39,224 nucleotides of DNA, taken from Acidobacteriota bacterium (GTDB taxonomy: Bacteria; Acidobacteriota; Vicinamibacteria; Vicinamibacterales; UBA2999). Both the position numbers and the translations under genes were made by a program. The stretch is taken from the NCBI GenBank assembly GCA_016184455.1, contig JACPCS010000071.1:1-39224 (forward strand), read 5' to 3'. Positions 16,781-24,557 of the stretch are shown piece by piece (position 1 is the stretch's first letter; each line of letters opens with the position of its first letter). Under the pieces are notes generated by a model, which was not told where the DNA came from, searched no databases, and worked only from the letters and a program-made list of their open reading frames with translations.

Positions 16781-16819
16781 TGACAGTAATCAATAGATTA
16801 CTTGATTACTGCCTGTCAA
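16781..16819 (-). promoter_or_regulatory. ArsR operator and promoter
   Basis: On the minus strand TTGACA (16819-16814) is a perfect -35. Downstream lies a dyad, CAGTAATCAA / TTGATTACTG (arms 16784-16793 and 16802-16811, 8-bp centre). A second nested palindrome GTAATC-AATA-GATTAC sits at 16786-16801. The dyad covers the -10 position and the transcription start. ATCAA...TTGAT arms are typical ArsR-family sites. The predicted start site is only a few bases from the ATG at 16779, so the mRNA is probably leaderless. Confidence 0.75.
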
Positions 16820-16946
16820 CTCCTATTTCGTCGCCGCAGGCTTCTCCTCGGCCCCCTTCCGGAACTCGGCCTCGCTGAGGTTCACGTGGCCGACCAACAG
16901 TTCGATTTCGACGTCGGCGAGCTGGAGCGGCGGTTGACGACCGCCT
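16820..16946. other. short spacer with an open minus-strand frame but no start
   Basis: The minus strand is open from the TonB-receptor stop region to TAG near 16825, reading LQLADVEIELLVGHVNLSEAEF and ending EEKPAATK. It has no ATG, and I see no ribosome site. It may be the tail of a lost gene. The -35 of the ArsR promoter lies at its left end. Confidence 0.3.
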
Positions 16947-19121
16947 CTAAAACCGCCACCGCAGTCCCGCGTTGAGGGTCCGGCCCTCGAGCGGCGCCCA
17001 CGCGTCGACCGTCCATCGCCCGTCGAAGCCGCGTCGCGGCATCACCAGCGGATGCTCGCGCGTCTGCCGCACGTCGGCCAGGTTCTCCACGTTCACGTAG
17101 ACGCGGGAGCTGCCGACCGCCCAATCGACGAGGCCCCCAAACAGCACGTGCGGAAAGCCGCGCTCGCGAAACGGGTTGTCCTCGAGCGCCTGCCGCCCCG
17201 TGTAGAACACCTCGAAGCCGATGCGCGCCGGCCCGATCTGCTTCAACAGGTCGAATGTGGCCGAGTGGCGCGGATTGAGCGGTACCTCGCGGCGGCCGCC
17301 GCCTTCGGACCGCGGTTCGGTCGACCACAGGAACATGTGCGTGAGGATGACGTCGATGTCGCCTTCGCGGCGATAGTGGGCGATGAGCTCGGTGCCGCGC
17401 GTCAGGGTGGTCCCGTCGAGATTCACGATTGCGACCGGCACGCCTGGCTGGCTGGTCTCGCGCACGTCGAGCGCGCCCTCGATGCGCGACGAGAAGACGG
17501 TCACGGTTACGTCGAGCGGGCGGCGCGTCCACGTGAGGTCGGCGGACACATTGTCGGCGCGCTCGGCCCGCAACTCGCCGAGCGCCGCGACGGGCGTCAG
17601 GCCCGAGGCTTCCGTTTCCTCCGTGAACGGCGTCGGTGCGAAATACCCGCGACCCGCCGACACGCGGATCGTCCACGCCTCGTCGGGGCGAACGAGCGCC
17701 GAGATCCGGGGACTCACGAACATGCCGAACTCGTTGTGCCCGTCGACACGGGCGCTGCCCGAGAGCGTCAGACGAGGCGTCACGCGGAACTCGTCCTGCA
17801 CAAACGCACCCGGCGCCACATACGTGTAATTGAATCGCGGCACCTGACGCGACCGGAACCGATCCCCCTGCACCGCGCCGCCGGCGACCCACGTGTGCCG
17901 GCCGTCCGTCCCCGTGAGCGACACCTCTCCGAACAGCGTGTGATGATCATCGTCCTCGACGACGGCACCGAACGTGTGGGTGTGTTCCTGGGCGGTCACG
18001 CTGCCTCGCGCGGCAAGTACCCGGCCGGCGCTCGTCGCCATGCGCCAGACGGCTCCGCCGTCGATGCGGGTCGTGTCGAGATTCTCGGGAAACGGGCGGC
18101 CGTCGGGCGCCTGGCGTCCAGGCATCGTGCCGCCGCGGCGCTCCTCCCCCATCGCGCCGAGCGCGACCAGCAGCGAGCGGCCCGCGCCATCGTTCCAGAA
18201 GAGACGCGGCCGCGCGACGACGCGCCGATACGTCGGCAGGTCGGTCCAGCCGTCCTCGTCGAGGTCCGACCGCGGCTGCGCGTGCAGCCCGCCGACGAAG
18301 GTGTAGCCCCAGCGGTCGCCGAGTGGACCCGCCAGCCAGTTCACGACGTCGGTGCCGCCGTGGCTGGTGCCGTTCACGAGAATCTCCCGCTCGCGGCCTG
18401 ACGCCGGTGGGCGCCGTGACACCAGATTGACGACCCCGCCGATGGCCGACATGCCGTAGAGCGCGGAGGCGACGCCTTTGATCACTTCGACCTGCCCGAG
18501 GTCCATCGGCGGAATCTGCAGCAGCCCGATCGATCCGGTCTGTCCGCCGTAGAGCGGCAGGCCGTCGGCGAGTATCTGCGTGTACCGGCCGCGCAGCCCC
18601 TGAATCCGGACGTTGGCGCCGCCGAGCGAGGGCGACGTCGTTTGAACGCGCAGCCCGTTCGTCTCGTTGAGGAGCATCGAGACGTCGCCGGGGGTCATCA
18701 TGATCTTTTCCTGCACCTCCTCGCCCGGAACGACCTCCACGCGCATCGGCTGATCCTCCAGGCGCGTGTCGGTCCTGGTGGCGGTGACGATCACCACTTC
18801 TTCGATCTCGAGGCTTTCCTCGAGCTCGACGACGACCCCCTGCGTCTGCCCCGCCGCAACGGTGATGGACGACGTGAGCGGTGCGAACCCTTCCTTGACG
18901 ACCGTGATCTCGACGGCACCGGGCGGCACCGGCGCGGTCACCACGCCGTCCGCGCCGGTCGTGAACGTGACCCCGTTGACGACGACCTCCGCGTCGGCAA
19001 TCGGAGCCGCATCGGCGCGCACCTCGATGCGGACCGTCGTTGGCGCCTGGGCGGCGAGGGCAGGAGTGACGGAGAGAAAGAAGAGAAGGAACACGAGGGG
19101 CACGGACTGATTGTGTACCAA
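16947..19121 (-). CDS. TonB-dependent receptor with PEGA/carboxypeptidase-like N-domain
   Basis: 724 residues from TTG 19121; GTG 19103 is an alternative start, and neither has a ribosome site. Signal peptide (VPLVFLLFFLSVTPALAA), then a small beta-sandwich (about 28-110, GAVEITVVKEGFAPL), plug domain (RVEVVPGEEVQEKIMMTPGD, RGRYTQILADGLPLYGGQ, IEVIKGVASALYG type) and a barrel ending GLRWRF, whose final aromatic suits BAM recognition. It is complete, unlike the other receptors here. The family resembles vitamin B12/siderophore/metal receptors, but the substrate is unknown. It may work with the metal-related ArsR neighbour; that is only positional. Confidence 0.93.
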   Translation of the reverse strand: MVHNQSVPLVFLLFFLSVTPALAAQAPTTVRIEVRADAAPIADAEVVVNGVTFTTGADGVVTAPVPPGAVEITVVKEGFAPLTSSITVAAGQTQGVVVELEESLEIEEVVIVTATRTDTRLEDQPMRVEVVPGEEVQEKIMMTPGDVSMLLNETNGLRVQTTSPSLGGANVRIQGLRGRYTQILADGLPLYGGQTGSIGLLQIPPMDLGQVEVIKGVASALYGMSAIGGVVNLVSRRPPASGREREILVNGTSHGGTDVVNWLAGPLGDRWGYTFVGGLHAQPRSDLDEDGWTDLPTYRRVVARPRLFWNDGAGRSLLVALGAMGEERRGGTMPGRQAPDGRPFPENLDTTRIDGGAVWRMATSAGRVLAARGSVTAQEHTHTFGAVVEDDDHHTLFGEVSLTGTDGRHTWVAGGAVQGDRFRSRQVPRFNYTYVAPGAFVQDEFRVTPRLTLSGSARVDGHNEFGMFVSPRISALVRPDEAWTIRVSAGRGYFAPTPFTEETEASGLTPVAALGELRAERADNVSADLTWTRRPLDVTVTVFSSRIEGALDVRETSQPGVPVAIVNLDGTTLTRGTELIAHYRREGDIDVILTHMFLWSTEPRSEGGGRREVPLNPRHSATFDLLKQIGPARIGFEVFYTGRQALEDNPFRERGFPHVLFGGLVDWAVGSSRVYVNVENLADVRQTREHPLVMPRRGFDGRWTVDAWAPLEGRTLNAGLRWRF

Positions 19122-19123
19122 CC

Positions 19124-19305
19124 GGCGGGTCTGCCTCGCCTGCGATCACATGCTCTGCGAGACCCGCCCTACGTCCTGACGCTCCGGCGGAGCTGCCGCG
19201 CGTCTCTTCGCGTTCGCGCGGCGAGCTCCGCCCCACGTACGACGTACCCCTGACGTACGTAGGCCGGGGCTCGCCGCGGACGTGATCCAGCCGCGGCAGC
19301 CCCGG
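19124..19305. repeat. cluster of three related hairpins in a divergent promoter region
   Basis: Three imperfect palindromes sit in the 229-bp spacer. GGCGGGTCT / AGACCCGCC spans 19124-19168. GGCGGAGCTGCCGCGCG / CGCGCGGCGAGCTCCGCC spans 19186-19232 with one bulge. CCGGGGCTCGCCGCGG / CCGCGGCAGCCCCGG spans 19264-19305. The stems share the core GGCGAGC/GGCTCGCC, so they are copies of one REP-like element. They occupy the space where promoters of the TonB receptor and malonyl-CoA decarboxylase genes should lie. Confidence 0.65.
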
Positions 19306-19368
19306 CAGCCTCCGGGTTAGGGCGCGCATTCTCTCCCGGCGCGCGGGCGTTTGACATACGATCGGATC

Positions 19369-20715
19369 GTGGACGAGGCGGCGACACCAACGGCGGAAGA
19401 CACGGGATCGCCGCTGCTGCGGCGCATCCTCGCGCTCGGCGCGCGCGCCGGCCTGCACGCGCGCAACGGACAGCCGCAGGCGGCTGAAATCCTCCGTCTG
19501 TGTGAGGCGCTGCTCTCCGAGCGCGGCGAGGTGTCGGGGGCGCGCGCGGCCGCCGAGCTGATCACCGCGTTCCGCGCGCTCGACGCCGCCGGACGCGATA
19601 CGTTCTTCGGACTGCTGAGCGACGCGTTCGTCCCCGATCCGGAGGAGGCCGCACAGGCGGCCGCCGCGTACCGCGCCTCCCCCGCTTCGGAGACGCTCCT
19701 GCGCCTGCAGGCCGCCGTCGAGCCGCTGCGCCAGGAGCTGTTCCGGCGTCTCAATCTTGCACCCGGCGGCACCGGCGCGCTCATCGACATGCGCCAGCAG
19801 CTGCTGACGACGCTGCGGCAGCACCCCGAGCGGCGGGCGCTCGACGCCGATTTCGTGCACCTGTTCCGGTCCTGGTTCAACGGGGGGTTTCTCACGCTGC
19901 GCCGCATCGACTGGCGCACGTCTGCCGTCGTCCTCGAGCGGCTCATTCAGTACGAGGCGGTGCACCAGATTCAGGGTTGGGACGACCTGCACCGGCGGCT
20001 GGAAGCCGATCGACGCTGCTATGCGTTCTTCCACGCGGCGCTGCCGGACGAGCCGCTCATCTTCATCGAGGTGGCGCTCACGGAACGGATGAGTGCGCAC
20101 ATCCGGCCGCTCCTCGACCCGAGGGCGCGCGTGCTCGACCCGGCGCGCGCGCGCTCCGCCGTGTTCTATTCGATTACCCACTGCCTGGAGGGGCTGCGGG
20201 GCGTCTCCTTCGGCAGCCTGCTGATCAAGCAGGTCGTCGAAGATCTGCGGCGCAGCTTCCCGAAGATGAAGACCTTCGCGACGCTGTCACCGATTCCCGA
20301 CTTTCGCCGGTGGCTGGGGACGTCCGGCATGCTGCCCGCGCATGCGGCGCTCGAGGAGTTTCTGGCGCGCGCCGCTGCGCGCGCCGGAGTCCTGAGCGAG
20401 CAGGTGCCGGCCGAAGTGCACGCAACGCTCGTCCGTCTCTGCGCGTACTATCTGATGCACGCCCGCCAGGGAAAGGTGCCGTTCGATCCGGTCGCGCGGT
20501 TCCATCTCGCCAACGGCGCGCGCCTCGAACGGCTCAACTGGCTTGCCGATCCGTCGGCCGTCGGCATCCGGCGCTCGTTCGGCCTGATGGCCAACTACGT
20601 GTATCGCCTCGACGATCTGGAGCGCAACCACGAGGCGTACGCGCGCGAGCACCAGGTGATCGCCTCGCGCGAGATCGAGCGGCTCGCGGCGCGCCGCGGC
20701 CGCACGCCGGCGTAA
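19369..20715 (+). CDS. malonyl-CoA decarboxylase
   Basis: 448 residues from GTG 19369; TTG 19351 is an alternative, and no ribosome site separates them. Converts malonyl-CoA to acetyl-CoA and CO2. The N-terminal ~150 residues are the helical domain. The C-terminal GNAT-like catalytic domain contains ATLSPIPDF (Ser307 here, matching the catalytic Ser region) and RFHLANGARLERLNWLAD (His379, matching the catalytic His of human MCD). GLMANYVYRLDDLERNHE closes the domain. Length is normal. It stands alone; no malonyl-CoA synthetase or transporter is adjacent. Confidence 0.93.
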   Translation: MDEAATPTAEDTGSPLLRRILALGARAGLHARNGQPQAAEILRLCEALLSERGEVSGARAAAELITAFRALDAAGRDTFFGLLSDAFVPDPEEAAQAAAAYRASPASETLLRLQAAVEPLRQELFRRLNLAPGGTGALIDMRQQLLTTLRQHPERRALDADFVHLFRSWFNGGFLTLRRIDWRTSAVVLERLIQYEAVHQIQGWDDLHRRLEADRRCYAFFHAALPDEPLIFIEVALTERMSAHIRPLLDPRARVLDPARARSAVFYSITHCLEGLRGVSFGSLLIKQVVEDLRRSFPKMKTFATLSPIPDFRRWLGTSGMLPAHAALEEFLARAAARAGVLSEQVPAEVHATLVRLCAYYLMHARQGKVPFDPVARFHLANGARLERLNWLADPSAVGIRRSFGLMANYVYRLDDLERNHEAYAREHQVIASREIERLAARRGRTPA

Positions 20716-21540
20716 ACAGCTTGTGTGTATACGTCAGCCCCACCTCACCGACGCGCGGCGGCGTGATCGACGTCGGGATGTTGAAGTTCGGCCCCGACAG
20801 CGGCGTCACGCCGAGCGGCTCGTTGATGTTCAGCGCGTTGTAGATGTTCGCCTGCAGCCCGAGCTTGTGGCCGCTCCGCAGGAAGAACGACTTCTGCACG
20901 CGCAGGTTGAGGATGTTCAGGTTCGGCAGACGCCGCGTGCCGATTTCCTCGACGCGCAGGCGGATCTGCGGAATCGTCTGCCCGCCGGTGAACGAGACCT
21001 GCCGTGCCCAGGGATCGCCGCTGCGATGTTCGAAGTTCGCCGACAGCTGGACGTCCCAGGGGAAGATGTAGGCGCCCGTGAGCCGGCCGAGCCACTCCCA
21101 CGTCTCGTTCGTCGCGAAGATTTCGGCGTTCGGATCGTAGCTCGAGAGGATCACCGTCAGTCCGCCGCCGCCGGTGAAATCGGTGACGCCCGCGGTATTC
21201 GGCGCGTACGGAATGTTCAGCTTCGTCGCCGAATACGACGCCAGGAACATCCAGCGGTTCACGAGCCGCCGGCTGACCGCCAGCTCCGGTTCGTCACCGG
21301 AATGGTGTACGACTCGTACGGCCGCTTGTTGTTCTGCACACGGTAGGTATTCACCATCCGCGAGTAGATGCCGGTGACACGCACGGCCAGGTTGTCGGCG
21401 AGCTGCCGCTCCAGTGAGAGCGACACCTCGTGGCTCATCGGCTCCTTCCCGTCCGGGTCCGGGTTCGGCACGGCGCCGTGCAGCGCCTGCCCCACCTCCA
21501 CGCGCCGCGACACGAAGTCGGGACCGTTCGGATTTGGACG
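20716..21540 (-). pseudogene. decayed C-terminal part of an Oar-like TonB-dependent receptor
   Basis: Two frames together give the receptor C-terminus. An upstream frame (to about 21515) reads HEVSLSLERQLADNLAVRVTGIYSRM and YRVQNNKRPYESYTIPVTNR. It then shifts into the frame at about 21262 with NRWMFLASYSATKLNIPYAP, FLRSGHKLGLQANIYNALNI and VGEVGLTYTHKLF. The ~50 residues normally joining these parts are missing at 21260-21290. The original stop is lost: the frame runs on antisense into the malonyl-CoA decarboxylase gene. The N-terminal two thirds are absent. Marks the left border of the accessory island. Confidence 0.8.
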
Positions 21541-21623
21541 ACCCTTCGTGCTCGAGCGAAGCTTTTCGCCGCGCGCGGTGTGGCCACCTGCCAGCGCCTC
21601 ACGGCCTCGCGAAGAGGGCGTTG

Positions 21624-21809
21624 GTGAACTTCATCGGAACGAGTTCGGACGGCACGTCATTGGACCTGCGGATACCCAGTTTCGTCAGGATGGGAAAGTT
21701 GCTGAAGCAGGCGGCCGACCTGCACGGAGCCAACGCCATCGCGAATCCATTAGTCGCATATGGCCCGAGCGCCGCTCACCGCAGACAGGGCTACATTCGC
21801 GCCGTCTGA
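21624..21809 (+). CDS. possible small protein or gene remnant
   Basis: An open frame from GTG 21624 (AGAGGG upstream) gives 61 residues: NFIGTSSDGTSLDLRIPSF, MGKLLKQAADLHGANAIAN and HRRQGYIRAV. Composition looks coding, but I recognise no family. Between 21541 and 21900 this is the only coding-like stretch; the rest holds nothing I can identify apart from the IS21-like end at 21823. It could be the tail of a lost gene. Confidence 0.3.
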   Translation: MNFIGTSSDGTSLDLRIPSFVRMGKLLKQAADLHGANAIANPLVAYGPSAAHRRQGYIRAV

Positions 21810-21822
21810 TACCTCGTCGGGC

Positions 21823-21848
21823 GGTAGTGGGTCAGTTTGCCCTGACCC
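21823..21848 (+). repeat. IS21-type terminal motif, left copy, with hairpin
   Basis: GGTAGTGGGTCAGTTT (21823-21838) recurs as a perfect inverse copy at 24454-24469. The phrase 'GTGGGTCAGTTT' is typical of IS21-family ends as I remember them. Locally GGGTCAG-TTTGCC-CTGACCC (21829-21848) forms a 7-bp hairpin. It lies 53 bp upstream of the Ntn-hydrolase gene. No istA/istB genes remain. Confidence 0.5.
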
Positions 21849-21900
21849 AGGCCGAAGGTTGGCACGATACCGTTGAAACCCGCAGCGCGGGGGCGGAATA

Positions 21901-22818
21901 ATGCCCCTGCCGAGGCTGCACTACGATCCTAAACCGACCCCGGCAGAATTGGGGTTGCGCGTGACCGTCTGCATCGCCGCACTCGCAGAACACGATAAGT
22001 GCATCGTCGCGGTGTCTGACAACAAGGTCGGTTTCACCGACTTTTCGGCCGAGAATCTTGCCATCAAAAACATCCCGTTCGGGGGCGGTGACTGGACGGC
22101 GATGTGCGCTGGCAATGACATCAGTCACGCCGATCCGATTCTTGATCACGCGTCCGATCTTTTACGTGAAGGATGGGCAAAGCAGAAGACACCAAAGAGA
22201 CGCAGACACACACCAGACCCACGCGCTGTTATCGATGCGCTCGATAATGCGCTGAACTGGCGCCTCCAGCGGGAGATAGAGACGTCTGTGTTACGACCGT
22301 TTGGCTTTACAGCCGAGACATTCCGACGCCAAGGGAGACAACAATGTACTGAGACCCAACATGCTGCACTCTGCGCAAAAATCAACCAAGTCGATCTCGG
22401 CGGCCTCGTGTTCTTGCTCGCCGGTTTCGACCAGCGCGGTATCGGTCACATTTGGAGCGTTAACGGTGTCAGCGCTCCACATAATTACGATCGGAGCGGG
22501 ATGTTTGCGGTTGGGTCGGGTGCATGGCCAGCCTTAAACACGATGGCTTTTCATGCCGACGCAGGGCATCTTCGGTTTCGTCACTCCTCCGTCGAGAGCG
22601 TTGTGTACTGCGCTCTGACAGCAAAGTTCATGGCCGAATCGGCGAGCGATGTTGGGAAGAGCACCTTTGCTGTCGTGCTGCGAAAGAAGGGAGACAAGGC
22701 AACGCAATTCGTAAAGGAGCCTGAGGTAGCGGTCGTGCGTGAACGGTGGAAGAACGAGGGCGCGCCACGGTTCCCAACCGCTTTCATCGTGACTGAATTA
22801 GGTTCACTGATCAAGTAA
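21901..22818 (+). CDS. proteasome/HslV-like Ntn-hydrolase-fold protein
   Basis: 305 residues from ATG 21901 (GGGGGCGGAA upstream); GTG 21961 is a strong alternative that gives Met-Thr-Val-Cys. From T22 the sequence TVCIAAL...KCIVAVSDNKV, AIKNIPF and WTAMCAGND parallels proteasome beta subunits. Taking T22 as Thr1, D40 and K56 fall where Asp17 and Lys33 lie, with the same 16-residue spacing and a 2-residue hairpin insert. So an N-terminal Thr peptidase (or a relative) is plausible. The C-terminal ~150 residues continue with strands GGLVFLLAGFDQRG and IGHIWSVNG, typical of the fold's second half. Its GC is lower than that of flanking chromosomal genes. Its 3' end overlaps the convergent transposase by 15 nt. 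Substrate and partner unknown. Confidence 0.65.
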   Translation: MPLPRLHYDPKPTPAELGLRVTVCIAALAEHDKCIVAVSDNKVGFTDFSAENLAIKNIPFGGGDWTAMCAGNDISHADPILDHASDLLREGWAKQKTPKRRRHTPDPRAVIDALDNALNWRLQREIETSVLRPFGFTAETFRRQGRQQCTETQHAALCAKINQVDLGGLVFLLAGFDQRGIGHIWSVNGVSAPHNYDRSGMFAVGSGAWPALNTMAFHADAGHLRFRHSSVESVVYCALTAKFMAESASDVGKSTFAVVLRKKGDKATQFVKEPEVAVVRERWKNEGAPRFPTAFIVTELGSLIK

Positions 22819-23631
22819 TGCCACGAGTTCATCGACGGACCAGACGTGATCGCTAATCCCGGCTTCCATCGCTGGGGTGACGCGCAGGCTCTGATGAATG
22901 CGGCAGTAGTTGTAATGCAGATAGTGAACAGCAATCGCGGCGACGTGATTCTCGATCTTCTTCGAGAACCCGTTGGTCAGCCGAGTGAAGCGGCGCATCC
23001 CCATGCGGACGGTGAGATTCTGACGTTCGATGTAACTGGTCGAGATGTGCTTCGGGTTCGGTTGGCCCGTGATGACGGCGGCTTGCGCGCTGATGATGCG
23101 CGCCGGGCTGTAACGTCTGGCTTCCTCAGCGGGCTGGCCGTAGAGTTTCACCAATGTCGCGTAGTCGATGTCGGCCCCGAAGGCATCTTCGACGGCCATG
23201 AGGTAGGGCCGGTATCCGTCAGTCGTCAGTTGGATTCGGTTCTTGAGTCTGGAGGCCAAGTCCTGCATGAAGTCGTACGCGCAGCCAGCGTCCCGTGTGC
23301 CAACGAGCCAGGAGCAGATGAGCTTCGAGTCGGCGTCCATTGCCACCCAGGTCCACACGTCGCCGTACCCGAACTGCCCGCGCTTGTCCGCGGGCACGTT
23401 CTTCGCCTTCGCGTAACAGAACGACCAAATCTCGTCGCACTCGATCCGCTTGCTCTGGAGGTTCCGCAGGTGCTCGTCGGCGTAGGTGGCGCAGGCGGCG
23501 CCCAGGTCGAGGATGAGCTTCTGGATGGTGTTTTTCGCAACATCGGTCATGCGAACCGTGGCCCGCACCGAGTTGCCTTCAACCAGGGCCGCGATCACAC
23601 GCGCCTGCTGTTTTGTGGTCAAACGATTCAT
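22804..23631 (-). CDS. IS1-family-like transposase
   Basis: 275 residues from ATG 23631. N-terminal HTH region (LTTKQQARVIAALVEGNS, RMTDVAKNTIQKLILDLG) precedes a DDE-type core: KRIECDEIWSFCYAKAKNV, WTWVAMDADSKLICSWLVGTR, IQLTTDGYRPYL and HISTSYIERQNLTVRMGMRR, ending HYNYCRIHQSLRVTPAMEAG. These match single-ORF proteins usually annotated as IS1-family transposases. I see no terminal inverted repeats or target duplication. It ends tail-to-tail inside the Ntn-hydrolase gene. Intact and possibly functional or domesticated. Confidence 0.85.
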   Translation of the reverse strand: MNRLTTKQQARVIAALVEGNSVRATVRMTDVAKNTIQKLILDLGAACATYADEHLRNLQSKRIECDEIWSFCYAKAKNVPADKRGQFGYGDVWTWVAMDADSKLICSWLVGTRDAGCAYDFMQDLASRLKNRIQLTTDGYRPYLMAVEDAFGADIDYATLVKLYGQPAEEARRYSPARIISAQAAVITGQPNPKHISTSYIERQNLTVRMGMRRFTRLTNGFSKKIENHVAAIAVHYLHYNYCRIHQSLRVTPAMEAGISDHVWSVDELVALLDQ

Positions 23632-23641
23632 GATGTTGACC

Positions 23642-23670
23642 AGTATACAAGCGGTCACGCATAAGGTCAA
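23642..23670 (-). promoter_or_regulatory. sigma70-type promoter of the transposase gene
   Basis: On the minus strand TTGACC (23670-23665), a 17-bp spacer and TATACT (23647-23642) form a near-consensus promoter. The predicted start site lies only about 4 bases before the ATG at 23631, and no ribosome site is present, so the transcript would be nearly leaderless. Confidence 0.7.
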
Positions 23671-23677
23671 GTAGAAT

Positions 23678-23962
23678 ATGGTTATGGAGTACACGTGCGT
23701 CTTCAGCCTTGACGAGATCAAAGCCATCCGCTTTCGGTGCCAGAAATGCCGAGCGAGCACCTGCTTTCAGTTGAACGAGTCGATTACCTTTCCCGCGATT
23801 TGTTCTGGGTGCCGAACAACGCTGTACGACAGCACGCGTGATACTGGTGATGGAGAGCTTCTCCATGCCTTTCCGAACGTGCTGAAGTCACTCGTGGGGC
23901 TTCAGGGCCGAAAGAAATCCTTCGAGATACTACTGGAAATTGACGCGCCGAGGGGTCAGTGA
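23678..23962 (+). CDS. small zinc-ribbon-like protein
   Basis: 94 residues. Two Cys pairs, CQKC (about 21-24) and CSGC (about 42-45), form a likely zinc ribbon. A charged helical tail follows (LLHAFPNVLKSLVGLQG, SFEILLEIDAP). ATG 23678 is listed. TAGAAT at 23672-23677 looks like a -10 element that would start transcription near the ATG at 23684, so M3 could be the true start. Divergent from the transposase gene with 46 bp between. The stop overlaps the next start (GTGA). Function unknown. Confidence 0.65.
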   Translation: MVMEYTCVFSLDEIKAIRFRCQKCRASTCFQLNESITFPAICSGCRTTLYDSTRDTGDGELLHAFPNVLKSLVGLQGRKKSFEILLEIDAPRGQ

Positions 23963-24153
23963 TCACGCGGCGCGACTGGTGGATCGGTATAGGGGTGATC
24001 GGGCTGGCGCTACTGGCGCACGCGGTCATTCCCCAGTACGTGCCGCGGTATGAATGGCAGCATTGGACCGAAGGCATCTACGTGAAAATCGATCGATGGG
24101 CAGGCACAGCTGAGCGTGGGGTATGGAAGGACTTGCCGGCGCGTGCTCAGTAA
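23959..24153 (+). CDS. small single-pass membrane protein
   Basis: 64 residues from GTG 23959, whose GTGA overlaps the zinc-ribbon stop; this coupling decides the start. One membrane helix (WWIGIGVIGLALLAHAVI, about 7-24) is followed by a short charged tail rich in Trp and Arg. No recognised family. Paired with the zinc-ribbon gene as a two-gene unit. Confidence 0.6.
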   Translation: MITRRDWWIGIGVIGLALLAHAVIPQYVPRYEWQHWTEGIYVKIDRWAGTAERGVWKDLPARAQ

Positions 24154-24166
24154 CGTAGGTGGGACG

Positions 24167-24403
24167 TTACCTCTTCCCCCAGCGGCTCTTGGCGGCTTTC
24201 GCGGCGAGCTGCGACCGCTTGCGCGCGCTGAGCGTGGCGGCCCGAGCCTTCCCGCCCTTGAGGCCACCGAGTCGGCCCAAGGCGACCGCGGCGGGGTTCT
24301 TGACCGGCTCGGGCTCATCTTGGAGTTTCGCGGCCTGGCCGGTAGATTCGCGGACGATCTGGAAGGCGATTTGACTGAAGTCTCCGCGACGCTTCCGAGG
24401 CAT
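24167..24403 (-). CDS. small basic protein with GGLKGGKARA motif
   Basis: 78 residues from ATG 24403: MPRKRRGDFSQIAFQIVRE, a linker, then ALGRLGGLKGGKARAATLSA and a Lys/Arg/Ala helix ending AAKSRWGKR. The C-terminal block is a widespread bacterial motif seen in small, often plasmid- or island-borne basic proteins; a nucleic-acid role is likely from charge but unproven. Upstream frame continuation to 24619 looks non-coding. Converges with the small membrane protein gene. Confidence 0.6.
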   Translation of the reverse strand: MPRKRRGDFSQIAFQIVRESTGQAAKLQDEPEPVKNPAAVALGRLGGLKGGKARAATLSARKRSQLAAKAAKSRWGKR

Positions 24404-24453
24404 GAGCGGCAGTATCGCACGGGGGCCTGAGAAATCAGATGGCTGAGAAATTG

Positions 24454-24469
24454 AAACTGACCCACTACC
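24454..24469 (-). repeat. IS21-type terminal motif, right copy (inverted)
   Basis: AAACTGACCCACTACC is the exact reverse complement of the 16-mer at 21823-21838. The two copies bracket 2.6 kb holding the Ntn-hydrolase, transposase, zinc-ribbon, membrane and basic protein genes. The right copy sits 89 bp before the methyltransferase start. Confidence 0.5.
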
Positions 24470-24557
24470 CGTCGGGCCTAGCCGATTGGGCGTTTGCCAG
24501 CGGTATTCCTCGAGGTCTAGACTCACGCCGACCACAAGATGTGGTATCTTCCGCGAC

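Noticed and set aside
22811-23673. TCAAGTA 7-bp direct repeats as a transposon target duplication
   Set aside because: The left copy lies inside the transposase's own last codons, so it cannot flank the element; most likely chance.
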